Shown here: in pieces, positions 10,495-23,011 of the stretch
Layout: every line of letters begins with the position of its first letter
How positions within the stretch are numbered: the first letter of the stretch is position 1
DNA from: Epiperipatus broadwayi
Taxonomy: Eukaryota > Onychophora > Udeonychophora > Euonychophora > Peripatidae
Direction of reading: 5' to 3'
Assembly: GCA_028023455.1 (NCBI GenBank)
Contig: JAQFVV010000275.1
Coordinates: 186,001-250,000 of the forward strand
DNA: 64,000 nt
The notes under the pieces: generated by a model
Databases searched by the model: none
What the model was told of the DNA's origin: nothing
What the model saw: the letters and a program-made list of their open reading frames with translations, nothing else
Made by a program: the position numbers and the translations under genes

Positions 10495-12023
10495 CAACTT
10501 CAAATTATACATAACCAAGGAAACTACTGAAATTAATTTATCATTTAAATGAATACGATTGAAGTTTAAACAAAGTCATATTATGTATGCCCTAATCCTG
10601 TCTAAAATAAAAGATCTGATATTGCAATGAAATCTACCATTTAATTTATTATGAAATGCCAAGTAATAAAATCATTTAATTATTATTACAAATTGCAGTT
10701 AACTTAATTTATTTGTAGAAGGAAGCCTTGCTTTAAAAATAAGCATGAATGCCTGCTTCAAGCCAAAGCCTTTAGTTGTACAAAAAGAGAAAGAATCTTT
10801 CACAATTTGATCCATAATAGTTATTTCAGTAAGTTCAACATATCATTAGATGCCGGAAAAAAAATGCAATACTAAAGCACAATTATTGTATACATTACAA
10901 AGTTATTAAATAACATCTCTGTTCTCAAGGATTACTTTCTTAAAATGGACTTAATCCTTTTGCAGAAATGTCTCTAATTTTTAATAACCAAACCAATGTT
11001 AGTAAAATCATAATTGCTATTTCACTAAAAAATTTTAGATTTCTTCTTTTCTATTATTTTTATTTTCAAGAATATATCATTTAATATTAAAAAACAATAA
11101 TACATTTGGAACTGATCTTCAAAATAATTGTTTTTTTTATCAAGTTTATTAATTAAAAAGAATGGGATTATATATAAAAATTAGTTTGATTTTATGATTA
11201 ATCATTTTATATTCAATAGAAAATTACTTTATCTTTATGCTTATCACAATGCTTTATGTTCTGTTCAATTATCTGACAGTTTTGAATGTTTAGCAGACTT
11301 CTTCAGAACTGTAAAATATGATTTAAATATGGCATTATTTAAAAATAAATTTATAATCAATTATTTATATAATATAATACATTGATTAACTAATAGATTT
11401 TTTTATTTTTAAAAGATGCTAAATTGTCTTTTTTTTTTTTTTTGGAATAAAAAAAATATGGCAAAAAATTTAACTGTGTACTTATTAATACCAATGAACT
11501 GATGATTTAATTTTTCATATATGTTACTTTTTATAAATCTCCACATATACACTCTAATGCAATTTTTTTTATATAATTCCTTTAATTTTCTAACAGTTTT
11601 GAATGTCCTCAAAAAAAAAAAAAAAATTTGCATTAGTGTATATGTGGAGATTTATAAAAAGGAAGGAATGCAAAAAAAATAAAAAAGAAGATATAAGAAT
11701 AATTTGATTTTTAATAATTATACAACTTTTTGTTCTATAAATTATTCATAGTTATTTTATGCTTAAGAAATATCATGCTAAATAAATCTCTAACACATTC
11801 CATGAAGATTTTATTCAATTATCTGAAAGTTTTCATTATCTAAAAGTCTATTTCGTAACAGTAAAATACAATTGAAACTGGCAAATAATTGAATAAAAGG
11901 CATTGTTAAAAGTGCAAATAAGTGAATTATTTAAAGATTTATTTAATATAAACATTACCAAAAAAATGAATAAAATATTATACTATTATTCTTTTAATAA
12001 ATATATAAAAACTTGAAATATAC
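10495..12023. other. AT-rich region of pirin intron 3
   Basis: Old degenerate duplication of a segment near 11240-11400 and 11800-11960 (shared TTCAATTATCTGA), plus a short inverted repeat listed separately. Nothing coding is visible. Confidence 0.45.
11524..11666. repeat. Inverted repeat with about 38-bp arms
   Basis: CTTTTTATAAATCTCCACAT at about 11527 recurs inverted as ATGTGGAGATTTATAAAAAG at about 11643. The spacer is about 65 bp and contains a poly-A run. Confidence 0.7.
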
Positions 12024-12116
12024 CGTTTCAAATCCTCTATGTGGATGATCAGGAAATCCTCCAGGTAGAGAAACATTAAATTCATCTAACAATAAAAAGG
12101 GATCATGATTTCTCAC
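12024..12116 (-). CDS. PIR: pirin, coding exon 3
   Basis: The minus strand gives a 93-nt exon, 31 whole codons, with acceptor TTTTAG before it and donor GTATAT after it. The product includes DPFLLLDEFNVSLPGGF followed by PDHPHRGFET. This is the first metal-binding region of pirin, an Fe-binding cupin and nuclear cofactor; two of its metal-ligand histidines lie in the HPH segment. Reading frame joins exon 2 in phase 0: exon 2 ends RPE, this exon starts VRNHDPF, matching the PE-LKN-DPF order of animal pirins. The remaining exons (second half of the N-terminal cupin and the C-terminal cupin) are not seen between 1 and 12023 and probably lie beyond the left edge. The family and exon borders are clear. 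Confidence 0.95.
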
Positions 12117-12829
12117 CTAAAATATAACAAGTTATTTATAGTTTTAAATTTACAAGAATATATCTATTGTAATAATCATAATAAATAGACAAAACATAAT
12201 AAAATTATATTTCTAATATTAAAAAACAAACAAACAAAAAAATTATCCTCAAAAACATTCTTAGATATTTCAAACAAGAAACTTGTTTTGCTATTTATAT
12301 AGTGGGCAGAAATTATGGCAAGCATTTATAATAATTATGAAAATGGCTAACTATTCACAAATGAGTAGGAAATAAAAAATAAAATTAAATATATCCATTA
12401 ACAAATTAGTAAATGTTAGATTAGAAAAGTATAAACATTTAAATATGTCTCTCCTTTATTTACATATTATAAATATACTTTTAAATTAAATATTTTGATG
12501 TATACATACATGGACAAATATTTTATACATGTATTTTATGTTAAAAAAATAAATTTATTTACATATAAAATCATACAATTAATGCAAATGGTAAAAAAAC
12601 ATATAGTCAGAATAAAACCAACTATACTTTCATGCTAAAGTAATACATTTAAAATGAAAATAACTTCAAATTCAGACATTAAATTAGTTCTGATTTGGAT
12701 TTTAAAATATATATCCTTAAGAACAATTTAATAATTTGATTTTAATACCATATCATTGCACATTGACTGCATAAACCAAGAGATATTAATAGAAAAGTTT
12801 TGTATTTTATTCTAAATATGTCAGATATT

Positions 12830-14350
12830 TAGATTAGGATCATCATCACTTTCAACATTATCAATCTACTGCAGGATAAAGTCTCCAAGTTAAATCCCAT
12901 TTCTTCAATTCCTAGTCTCATTTTTCCGCACACAACAAAAATGTAGGCTCTTTGTAGATCTTTTATAATTTCTTGGAATCCATATTAAAATTTCGATTGT
13001 CCATCTATTATCATTTCTTCTAGCAATATATCTAAACTAGTTCCATTTCAGACTCATAATTTTTTCAATGATGTCACTGATATTTGTTTGTTCTTTTTCT
13101 CATGTATTTCATTCTTTATCTCTTCGTGTTATTCTTAATATAAACCTCTACCATACTTTGTTAAGTGATTTAAAGTCTTTGTATTGTTCTACTGCAGAGT
13201 GTCCAAGTCTCAAATCCGTAAATATGGAGTAATAAAACACATACATTAAAAACTTTCTTTTTCAAACACATATTTTCTTTTAATATTAAATTATTTCTAT
13301 CAAAAATACTTCATCAAAGTTTAATTCTATAATTAATTTATTTGATTATGTTTCCATCTGTATTAATAATCTGAATAAGGTATTTATAGTTGTTAACTTC
13401 TTTTAATCTTTATTGTTTCTTCTGAGAAAATCCATTAAACATTAACTTTTTAGCATTTATCTTTGGTACTACTTTTTACTTTCATTTGATAACTTTTGCT
13501 ATATTTCCTAAAGCTCTGAAGCATTATTTTTAAAATCACACATATCATCTGCAAAATTTAGATGATTTAAATAATTTATATTTAATCCATAAAATACTTT
13601 TTGTAAAACTGCTATAAAATTTTTTTGGAGATATGAAATCACCTGTCATAAATCCTACTCAATATTGATCTTAATATTACCATATAATCTAATCATTGCT
13701 GTTGCATTTTAGTAAATAATCTTCAGAAAAAAATAACATATAGGTTCTATATGTTGATAATCCAATGCTACTGCAGAAATGCTTATAGAATTAAGCAACT
13801 TTATATACAATCTATAAATCCAAAGCATACTAACAATTCATATACTTTGATCCTTTCTATAATTGCCCTCAATACTCATTGTGTGAAAACTACTTTTAAA
13901 TCAAAATTGATCTTTTAGTTAGTTAGAATCCAAAGTTTACTGTAAACAAGTAGTATTTATCTTAGTAAAGATTTTGTATAGAATTGATATAAAATTAATA
14001 GATGTGCAATTTCTAATATCTTCTTTATCATCTTTCTTAAAGATCAAGATTACTACTATATATACTTCCAATCATCTGATACATTTTATCATTTAGCTAC
14101 TTGGTATATAATTTCCAATTAGATCTTTGGCTATCTTTAAAGCTAGTACTGGATAATAATGGAATATGATGTGTGCAGATTCTATATAATTTTCTTTTGA
14201 ATTACATGGATCACACTTAGAGATTAAAAATTATATTATAAACAATGATTCTGTAGTATTTCCTAAAAGTACTTCTACGTATGTAAAATCAGATAAAATC
14301 ATATATAATAAACAAAAAATTCTTGAGTAAACTCTAAAATATTCCTCATA
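12830..14350 (-). pseudogene. RTE-type LINE, decayed reverse transcriptase C-terminal half
   Basis: The minus strand, read through many stops and frameshifts, gives in order GDFISPKKF (the GD.ISPKLF box), then INYRIKL..SIFDRNNLILK, then YGFETWTL, and finally ARRNDNRWT with IPRNYKRS. These are the palm, thumb and the HIARRNDNRWT...RGDKRSRGRP tail of RTE-clade elements. The element ends near 12830. It lies in pirin intron 2 on the same strand as the gene. It is related to the copy at 29.1-30.96 kb. Confidence 0.82.
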
Positions 14351-14402
14351 GGAATATATAAAAATAAATAATGACTGCCACCCTAAATAACATTTTACAA
14401 TT

Positions 14403-15650
14403 CTTAGAAAGAGAAAGGTTTTAACTCACATACCCTTTAGTCAAACAATGTAGTTTTTGACTATAGAGGGACTTCCCAAACCTCAACACAAGATAGAGAC
14501 TTTATAAAGATAAGAGCAGCCATCTTATCTTTAACCTAAATTCTTAATTATATAGGCCAATCTGAAGCATCTTGACTTGAGAACATGAAGATATTACTCT
14601 CTTCACATTTAAATCCACTATTTTCTTTCCCAAATTAACTTATGCAAAATCTTGCAATTTATGAGTTAATATTAAGAGTGTTTCAATGGAAAAATAGAAA
14701 CTAATGTAACATTCTGATTATTTATCAAGCACACAGGAAATCTGTAATTAGAAAGAGAAAGGTTTTAACCTTTTTCACAGGTGCCTTAAACATTTGTATA
14801 GTAACCACTGCTGTCTATAAGTCTCTATCTTGTGTTGAGGTTTGAGAGGTCCCTCTATAGTTAAAAACTACATTGCTTGGCTATTATACAAACTTTTAAG
14901 GTGCAGGTGAAAATGGTTAAAGCTTTTCTCTTTCTAATTAGACTTCCTGTGCACTTGATAAATAATCAGAATGTTACATTAGTTTCTATATTTCCATTAA
15001 AAAGATCTTAATATTAACTCATTGTAAATCACAAGATTTTATGTAATCTGTGAAATCTCAAATCAAGTTGCTTCAGATTGGCCTATATAATTAAGAATTT
15101 AAGTTAAAGATAAGATGGCCACTCTTATCTTTAATGTCTCTATCTTGTGTTGAGTTTGAGAGGTCCCTCTCTAGTCAAAAACTACATCATTTGGCTATTT
15201 TACAAATGTTTAAGGTGCATGTGAAAAAGTTAAAGCCTTTCTCATTCTTTCTGTATGTTTGATAAATAATAAGAACGTTATATTAGTTTCTATTAAAAAG
15301 ATCTTAATATTAACACATTGTAAATCACAAAATTTCACGTAAGTTAATTTGTGAAAAAAAAATAGTGGATTTAAATATGAAGAGAGAGTAATATCTTTAT
15401 ACTTTCAAATCAAGTTGCTTCAGATTGACCTATATAATTAAGAATTTAGGTTAAAGATAACACAGCAGCTCTTATTTTTATAAAGTCTCTATTTTATGTT
15501 GAGGTTTGAGAGGTCCCTCTAGTCATAAATGATATCATTTGGCTATTATAAAAATGTTTAAGGTGCATGTGAAAAAGGTTAAAGCCTTTCTCTTTCTTAT
15601 TACAGATTTCCTGTGTGCTTGATAAACAATCAGAATGTTATTTTACAGTT
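14403..15650. repeat. Inverted/tandem repeat array (one minus unit, then three plus units)
   Basis: A first unit (about 14403-14820) is inverted relative to following direct units starting at 14821, 15136 and 15485 (spacings 315 and 349 bp; the last is partial). All share TCTCTATCTTGTGTTGAGG, GAGAGGTCCCTCT and the motif CCAATCTGAAGCA or its complement. The arrangement, inverted copy then tandem copies, matches that of the 61.4 kb cluster. No coding capacity. Confidence 0.85.
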
Positions 15651-17157
15651 CTGTAAAATTTTAATTGTAAAAAACTAGTTAGATAGCAGTCATGCTATAT
15701 AAGGTGGTTATAGATATAATCGATTTTTATATATTGGTATTTTGAATATTGTAGAGTTTATTCAGAAGTTTTTTGTTTTTTATTAATGTTATAAATGATG
15801 ACCATATTATTTAAAGCCAATACCCAAGGTCCTAACATGGTCTTAGCTGCTGAAATGTTCATCTTTCTGAGAAAAACATACATTATGTAAATTGAAGATG
15901 AATCAGTAGTTTATATTCATTTCTATTTAATATATGTATGTATATATGATTTCTTTACATTTAATTCCATTACAACATGCACACAGAAGTTTCAAGTTTA
16001 AACCATAAATGTAAGTCTACAATTTCTTCACATTTCATCCCATTACAACATACATAAACAAACAAGTTTCAAATTAAACAATACAATAAATAAGAAAGTT
16101 AGTCAGCAATTTGAATAAGTAAAATGGCAAAATATTTTACTTACTTTATGGGAATAGAAAAGTAAATGAATAAAACAAAAATTCAGCTCTGAAATCAAAA
16201 TATGCAGAATCAAATTTGGCCATGTTTTTTTATGTGTTTGTGAGCATTAAAAGCAAAAAAAAAAAAAGGAAAAAAAAAAGAATATAGCAAAGTTTTAAGA
16301 AATAGTGATTAATGTATTAACTCATATCCATGTCTTGGAATATAAAAATAAAGTGAAATTAAAAGTTTTTCTATATACCCATTCAATTATATTGTTGAAA
16401 TAATAATTATAGCATTTAATTATTCTTATTCAGAAGCTATACACTGTCTGATTTCAGATCAATAGGATTAAGAAAAGAATATGTATGATAAACTTTTTTC
16501 ATATTAGTAGTCTACATGAAGAAAAAAAATGTTGATAAATAAAAACTTCTGAGGAATGATATAATGAGATTTTAAATATAAATTAGAAGAGATATATAAT
16601 GCTTTAAATGCTTTGATTTATTACATATCTTTTGTCTTTGCCAAAAAGTGTAATAGTGCCTTTAAGTTAATAACAAAGATTTCTGATTTAATTGGATAAA
16701 CAATCTTAAGATGTTTGAAACTTTCAAGACATTACCTTAAATAGTATAATAGAAGTAATGGTATCTACTGAATAATCTCTCATTATTGAAAGTCAACAGC
16801 CAAAAACTGCTCTGTAGATCTATATAGAAGCACCTCCAGTGATTATTGAATGCTTGGGCTTATTTAGAAGGCTCTCTTTTTAAAGTGATGTAAAGTTTGA
16901 GTTCATCTTTTGAACTATCTGTAAAAATATTAGAGATGATAAAAAATTGTAGGCTATATAAGTATTAAACTTCAAGTTTTCCTCAATTTAAAACTTTACT
17001 TATATTAAAATTTTATTAACATTGACATTATATCTCATAAAAATACATTAATAATAAACAAATTTTGATTACTATTTTTTTTTAATAACATCAAATTTTG
17101 TTTTCAATAAAAATTTGATATTCATAAATTGTTAAATTTATAAATATATGAATTGTT
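15651..17157. other. AT-rich intronic stretch
   Basis: Mostly plain AT-rich DNA. Around 16770-16840 a segment with CAGCCAAAAACTGCTCTG resembles the hammerhead part of family H but is too decayed to call. Confidence 0.4.
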
Positions 17158-17502
17158 TTTGACTATATTTAAATAAGACTATCTTTAATTATGCTCAGTA
17201 AATATTTTTTTTTTAAAAAAATGTCATTTTCTCATTATTTAACTCTTTATAAAAACTGTTTGCTATTTTCTTATTTTCATTCTTTTCCTCTTTTATTTAC
17301 TATAGGCTTTTCAAATATAACCTTTCTAAAATCTGATTCACCAACCATATTTAAATAAGACATTATCTTTAATTTTATACACTAAATGTTTTTTTCTTTA
17401 AAAATGTCATTTTCTTATTATTTAACTTCTTATTTTCAATCATTTTCTCTTTTATTTGCTATAAGTTTTTCAAATATATCCTTTCTAAAATCTGATTCAC
17501 CC
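17158..17502. repeat. Imperfect tandem duplication, period about 183 bp
   Basis: TATTTAAATAAGAC, ATGTCATTTTCT and CCTTTCTAAAATCTGATTCA each occur twice in order, about 183 bp apart. Both copies are T-rich on the plus strand. Confidence 0.75.
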
Positions 17503-17751
17503 TTACCTTTAAAAATATGTTCATCTAATTTCCTTTTTTTTTATGCCATCAAACAAACATATTTTTTTTTGTTTTCAGTTTATCCATCATTCTAAATTTT
17601 TCTGCCACAAACTATTTGTTTCTATATTTATTAGACTTTATCTTTTCTACAATTTTAACAATCAATATAAAATCTTTTGATAAATAATAATACACTAAAA
17701 CATATATATATATATATAAAAGTAATTTGAAAACTTGTTTATCAATTCTAC

Positions 17752-17846
17752 CTCTGGCCTTCCCAAACTTCGTCGTACTTTTGCCCCTCTACCTTCACTC
17801 TGCTCTTTAGCAAAAACATTTTTAATAATTATTCGTGAAACATGAC
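17752..17846 (-). CDS. PIR: pirin, coding exon 2
   Basis: A 95-nt exon sits between an acceptor (TTTTTAG) and a donor (GTAGAA). It begins with two bases completing a split codon, followed by 31 codons including SRIIIKNVFAKEQSEG and AKVRRSLGRPE. This is the N-terminal strand region of pirin, where animal orthologues read KEQSEG/REQSEG then VRRSIGRPE. Its phase (two leading bases) fits the seven coding bases of exon 1 exactly. The ATG inside the exon is out of frame, so the start must come from an upstream exon. Confidence 0.95.
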
Positions 17847-19479
17847 CTAAAAATATATACATATATATTATTCAAAATAGATCATTTAATAAATTACAAG
17901 TAAACATTAAATTATTTTCATAAATATTTGATTAATTTCATACTAAAAGAATTTAGAAAACATGTTTTTTGTTTTTTTTTTGATTTAAAATTTTTATTCT
18001 TAACCATTACTTATAAAACAATGTAAAAATATATGCAATATAAAATTTTTGAGTCAAAAAGATATTCATCTGCAAGAGTCAGATTAATAATCCCTTAAAT
18101 GCTAATACTAAAAAATACTTCATGAGTAATCCAATTCATTATTTTTCACATAATATGAACAGCAATCTGAATCTATAATTATCATAAAATACAAGAATTA
18201 ATCAGATATTTGAATAATTAGCATTTGCAAGAAATATTATTAAACAAGATCACAAATTATATTGCATTCCGAGATCCTCTGATAGTTTTTAATACCAGTG
18301 TTTAATAGAGAAATAAATTCTGTAGTTTCCTAATAAATATCTTTTTTATGACCAATTCCTTATTATCAATTATTAATTTAACTTGGTATTCTTCATTGAG
18401 CTTTATGATTCATAAAATCATAATTCCTGTACGCACTATCATTCTGTAAAAAAAAAAAAAAAAATGTAAAAACTGACACTTGGGTCATAATTGATAAGTT
18501 TAGGGCCATTTATTTATTCTGTTTATTTATAAGTTTAAACAAGATTATGGTTAAAATCATAGGACACAATTCCATTTGTTAATATAATTTTTAAAAAAAA
18601 AATCACAATAATTTTGAAGCTATCATATTACTAAATATTTGTCAGTATCTGCAGCTTTTCATTCCTATCACATAAGATGTTAAAGTGTCATATCTTATTT
18701 AATACATCATTTTCCTGATTCACATGTTACTTTGCAATGTATCAAAAAAAAAAAAAACAAACCAGGATCTAAAGTAACTACGATAGGTAGATGAATTTAA
18801 AGTTTTAACCCAATATAATTTTTAAATCTTATCAGTTTTTGAATTTCTACCATTAAATCCTTTTATTTCTCATAAAGCTCCATATTCATTTTTTTATACT
18901 TCCAAACAATGAATGTCACAACTTTCTTCTGCTTAAGTCACTTTTTATAGAATCATTATCAGAAAATATAATACTTGAGCAAATTCCACAATTCAGTTGA
19001 AAATCAAAAATGTTATTTCTAATGTTTAATAATTATTGAAATTTAGCATAAATAGCAGTTGTTTCTAACAAACAAATGTTTTCTGTAAATAGATTTGGAA
19101 TAAGGATTTATTTTTTAATGCAATCTCATGAGCCATTACTAATCTATGATTTCTCCATAAATCTGTATTTGTGCTTGAGAATGAGCACTCATGTAATATT
19201 TACTTCTGTTATGTTCTGAACTCAAATTATAACATAATCCATAAGCAGATATATCTTTAGTATTTGTTAAGGACAAAAATTAAATAGAAAGTCCTCTCCA
19301 TCCATCTACAGGATATATCAAGAAACAAAAATTCCAAAAAATATTTAAAATAAAAGCTGTTAAGATCATTGGCAGTAGATAATAAAATAAAATATATAAT
19401 TAATAAAATGTTATTTAAACTATAAATTTTTTATTTCTTTTGCCTTTGTTTCTGTAAAATCAAAAATCATGTTTTATAT

Positions 19480-19960
19480 CCAATCACCCTTCCTCTAGAA
19501 ATAATGCAATAATTAAACAGTGAATATTAATTTATAATTCTTCCTGCATAAGTTATATATATAATTAAAAATTTATTATATATTTAAACTTAATTATACA
19601 CATATACAGTTATAAATTATTTGTTACTTGTATGTTCTCAGACATACTAAAAATAATAATAAAGACTGTGCCATCTATACAAATCCTTATATTCATTATT
19701 GGCAAAGTTTACTGGGATAATATATCCTCATCTAACTATGTTTTTCTTAGCTTGTCATCATCAATCCATAACACTATATTTGCATTCTTCAACAGTGACA
19801 ATCCAATTCTCCTGAGACTAAAACTGTCTTTTTATAATTTTTTTTTTTTTAGATTCCCATAAAGCCTTACTTTTTGTATCATTATTATTTTGCTTTAGGA
19901 GGTTAACTTGTTTATTCTTTAGTTGTCATTCTTAATTAATTCTAATTCATTTTTTAAAAT
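19480..19960 (+). repeat. Repeat family R, copy 1
   Basis: This shares ordered blocks with 26310-26770: AATTCTTCCTG, ACTGT-flanked CTATACAAATCCTTA, GGAATA/GGGATAATA, and TTATCATCA-like segments. It has no coding potential. Confidence 0.6.
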
Positions 19961-20179
19961 AATAATCTGTTTTCAGATCTCTTTTCTAGTACAGATTAAC
20001 TACATGCTTATACTTGACAAAATTAACTTATTTGCAAATAAATTAAATTTTTGCATAAATAAATTAAATTTTTACATGTATGTTAAGCTAAGTTAGACTA
20101 TTTTTCTTTAGACATAATTTTTGGTACTTTAAAATAAATTTTAATTTAGATAGTGTGCTGAATTCTGAAAATACAACTA

Positions 20180-20660
20180 TGTAGACTCACCTAGGGTGCA
20201 GTAATCATAGAATCACTGCAATATTTAAATCTCTGTTGCTGGAGCCCAAACTACTGGATTATCTGATCAAGAAGATTAAGTGGGACTCCATGACAACTAA
20301 TACATTTTTACACTTCAAGCGGTTCCTAAAAAAAATAGACCCAATCTGTCATGTCTGCTCTAGAGGAGAGGAGACATTTAATCATCTGATAAATATATAT
20401 CCAGGCTATAACAGTTTAGACACGTCATCTCTCAACACTGCATTATAGCAGTTGATAAAATCCTGGTCATCAGGGGTTGTCTCTCCTCTGGTGACTTTAC
20501 GGTTATCTACCTTCCTGACATACGTCCTTTGGTACACAAGATGCAGGACAAAGTTAACATAATCTGCACAGGACCCTAATGCCATATTTTTCGATAAAAT
20601 TAAAGTTCTTCAGAACAGGACAAGATATTATTCTCTAGATGCTTATTTACAAATACAAGG
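20180..20660 (+). pseudogene. C-terminal fragment of a non-LTR retrotransposon
   Basis: An open frame encodes HFKRFLKKIDPICHVCSRGE then ETFNHLI. This is the Cys/His motif region at the end of many LINE polyproteins (CxxC...E..H). It continues a little past a stop at 20448. No catalytic domain is present. The clade cannot be set from this short piece. Confidence 0.6.
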
Positions 20661-21009
20661 AACCTGCTAGTATGGCCCACGGACTCACATTACATGAATA
20701 TTGGACCTGATATATCAACATTATAGTGTCTATCATAAATGAAGAAATCTATAATGCAATATGCTGGATCCTGCTATAGAAGCAATGATTCCATACTACA
20801 TGGATACCAGTGCTGATACATCAGCAGTATAGAGCCAACCTCAAAAGGGGTAGATAATACCAACAAATTGGAATGCTACTTACTCATACATTAACCTGTT
20901 AGTGCGGTTAATGGCTCTGCTATGTATCTACCAGACCTAGGACACCCACATTACCAAGCCAACTTTGCTGGAAGAAGCCAATACCATCAATGGAATTGAG
21001 CCAACATTA

Positions 21010-22723
21010 ACAAAGTGTATTATAATATTCAACTGTACAAATTTTATTATGTCAAATATATTTTTAAAATAAAATAGAAAGACTTTTTTTTTTTATCTGA
21101 AGCAGAAAAAAAAAAAACAGGACTTGTCAATGATTTTTTTTTAAAGCTTTACACACATTTGGAAAAGAACCACAACTTATGTCTATTTTAAAATTGGATA
21201 CAAAAGATAACATAATGAAATTAATATATACTGAGATGGAATGGTCTCATGGCTCAACAACTTTTAGTGTGTGTAACATATATATTTAAAGCATAAAAAG
21301 TAAAAGTAAAAATGAACACAGACAAAATTAGATATATATTTAAAATAGTCCGAGTCGTTAAAATATTGGTTAATATTTTTTGATATTTTTACAATAACTT
21401 TATTTAAAATCATATATAAAAGATAAAATAAAACTGATTAGTTTTCCAACATAAATGAACATTTTCTTTATTGCTTAGAAGAAAAAAAACAAACAAAAAT
21501 GTAAAATTTCAGTTGTTTTTAGATTTGTGGGTTAGTAAATGATTATGAATTTAATAGCTTGTAATTAACTTTTGAAAAATAGTCAAGGGCAGCAAAATTG
21601 TTTTTTAAAAAATAAATACAGTTCTTGTTTTAATATTATTAGATCATATTCAGAAAAGTATTTAAACTATAATTTTATAAAAAACAAATCAGACAGACTT
21701 TTGGAGGGAAGCATTTGCCAGTTAAATCCATGACAAATATTCAGCAAAGCAAATAAAGTAAAGGAAAAAAATAAGTAGTACTGCTACACAAAGAAATTGT
21801 TGACTACCAAATCATATCATTATTAATAAAAAATTGTCTTATTAAAATGTAAGAATTCAGTTCGTCACTTAGACAAATGTGCCAACTATGACAATCGATC
21901 AGAATATAAGCTTACCTAATGTTTGAATACTTTTCTCATTGATAAAAGTAATTGATCAATAGCAGGTAGTTAATTCCAATATCATAATGAAAATTATATA
22001 AAAATAAAAAGGGAAACTTATAAAAAAAAACTGCAAGAATTAAACTTATATATTGAGCAACTATGATGACAATATATGAAGAGTGCCTGTATTTCAAATA
22101 GTGAGCAACTATAAATTAAATAATTATCAAAGCAGCAATTAGCTTTGCATTTCTAAGAAATATCCCAAAAAGAAGGAATCTATCACTTCCAGTAATATGA
22201 AAAGACTTTCATCACTGTAAACACCAAATTGACAAAACCACACAAAGTAATCCAAAAATAATTTCCTGTGTATGTGTGCTGATAAGGTAATTTTTATTTA
22301 ACTGTTTAAAAGACTGTGGTAGGATTGTATCCATGTTTGTTTTTTTCTTTCTATTTGAGCTTACAGATAAAGGTACCTAGGTGAGAACTTTGTTTAATTC
22401 ATCAAGTAATTTTCTTTAATTAATATCAGATTTATAAAGCATACTATTATTATTTGTTATAACTAGAGAGTTAGTAAGAAATTGTAAATATTTTTATTAT
22501 TAGCATATATATTTTCTTATTGGTATTTTATATTTGTATATATTATTTTTGTATTGCAAAAATGCTTATATGTGCTACAATTCAAGCCCTTTAGCATTTG
22601 CTATTATTTCCCTTTTTTCAAAATAATTTTTATTTTGTTAAAATTAAAAGTGTCTGATCATCTTTTTTTTATTTTGTGCATTATTAATATAAGTATACCA
22701 AATTACATTTCATTATTTACTAC
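21010..22723. other. AT-rich intronic stretch, nothing recognised
   Basis: Homopolymer-rich DNA with no supported feature. Confidence 0.5.
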
Positions 22724-22913
22724 TTAATATATATATATGTGCTCTGCGCACAGGTAATGAAGCTATTAATAAATTGTCAAAATTTTTACTGCCAAGCGCT
22801 TTCGGGACAGTCTACAGTACTGTAGACTGTCCCGAAAGCGCTTGGCAGTAAAAATTTTGACAATTTATTAATAGCTTCATTACCTGTGCGCAGAGCACAT
22901 ATATATATATATT
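22724..22913. repeat. Perfect 190-bp palindrome
   Basis: Two arms of about 95 bp meet at 22818/22819 with no spacer. The centre is ACTGTCCC-side stems around CTACAGTACTGTAG. Each arm reads outward as GACTGTCCCGAAAGCGCTTG, then AAATTTTGACAATTTATTAA and CCTGTGCGCAGAGCAC, ending in a TA run. The CCCGAAAGCGC segment resembles the 3' half of a hammerhead (stem II end, GAAA, stem III), so the palindrome may be two head-to-head 3' halves of a PLE-type end. That last step is inference. Confidence 0.9.
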
Positions 22914-23011
22914 AATTTATTTAAGCGTTAATGAAGTAAAATCTTAACTATTTACTACTGTGTGTGTGATAAGTAGATATCTATTAATTACATGGCATAT
23001 CTAACTACCAT

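Larger units (their letters stand above)
12117..17751 (-). other. pirin intron 2 (5,635 bp)
   Basis: GT-AG intron between exons 2 and 3. It contains an RTE LINE fragment (12.83-14.35 kb), an inverted/tandem array (14.40-15.65 kb), a possible decayed family H copy (16.7 kb) and a tandem duplication (17.16-17.50 kb). The remainder is plain AT-rich DNA. Confidence 0.9.

Noticed and set aside
20187-20200. Strong donor-like CCTAG|GTGAGT as the pirin exon 1 border
   Set aside because: The only nearby ATG runs into TAG at the border and does not give the phase needed by exon 2.
21905-21925. Donor-like TAG|GTAAGC as the pirin exon 1 border
   Set aside because: No ATG in the phase required by exon 2.
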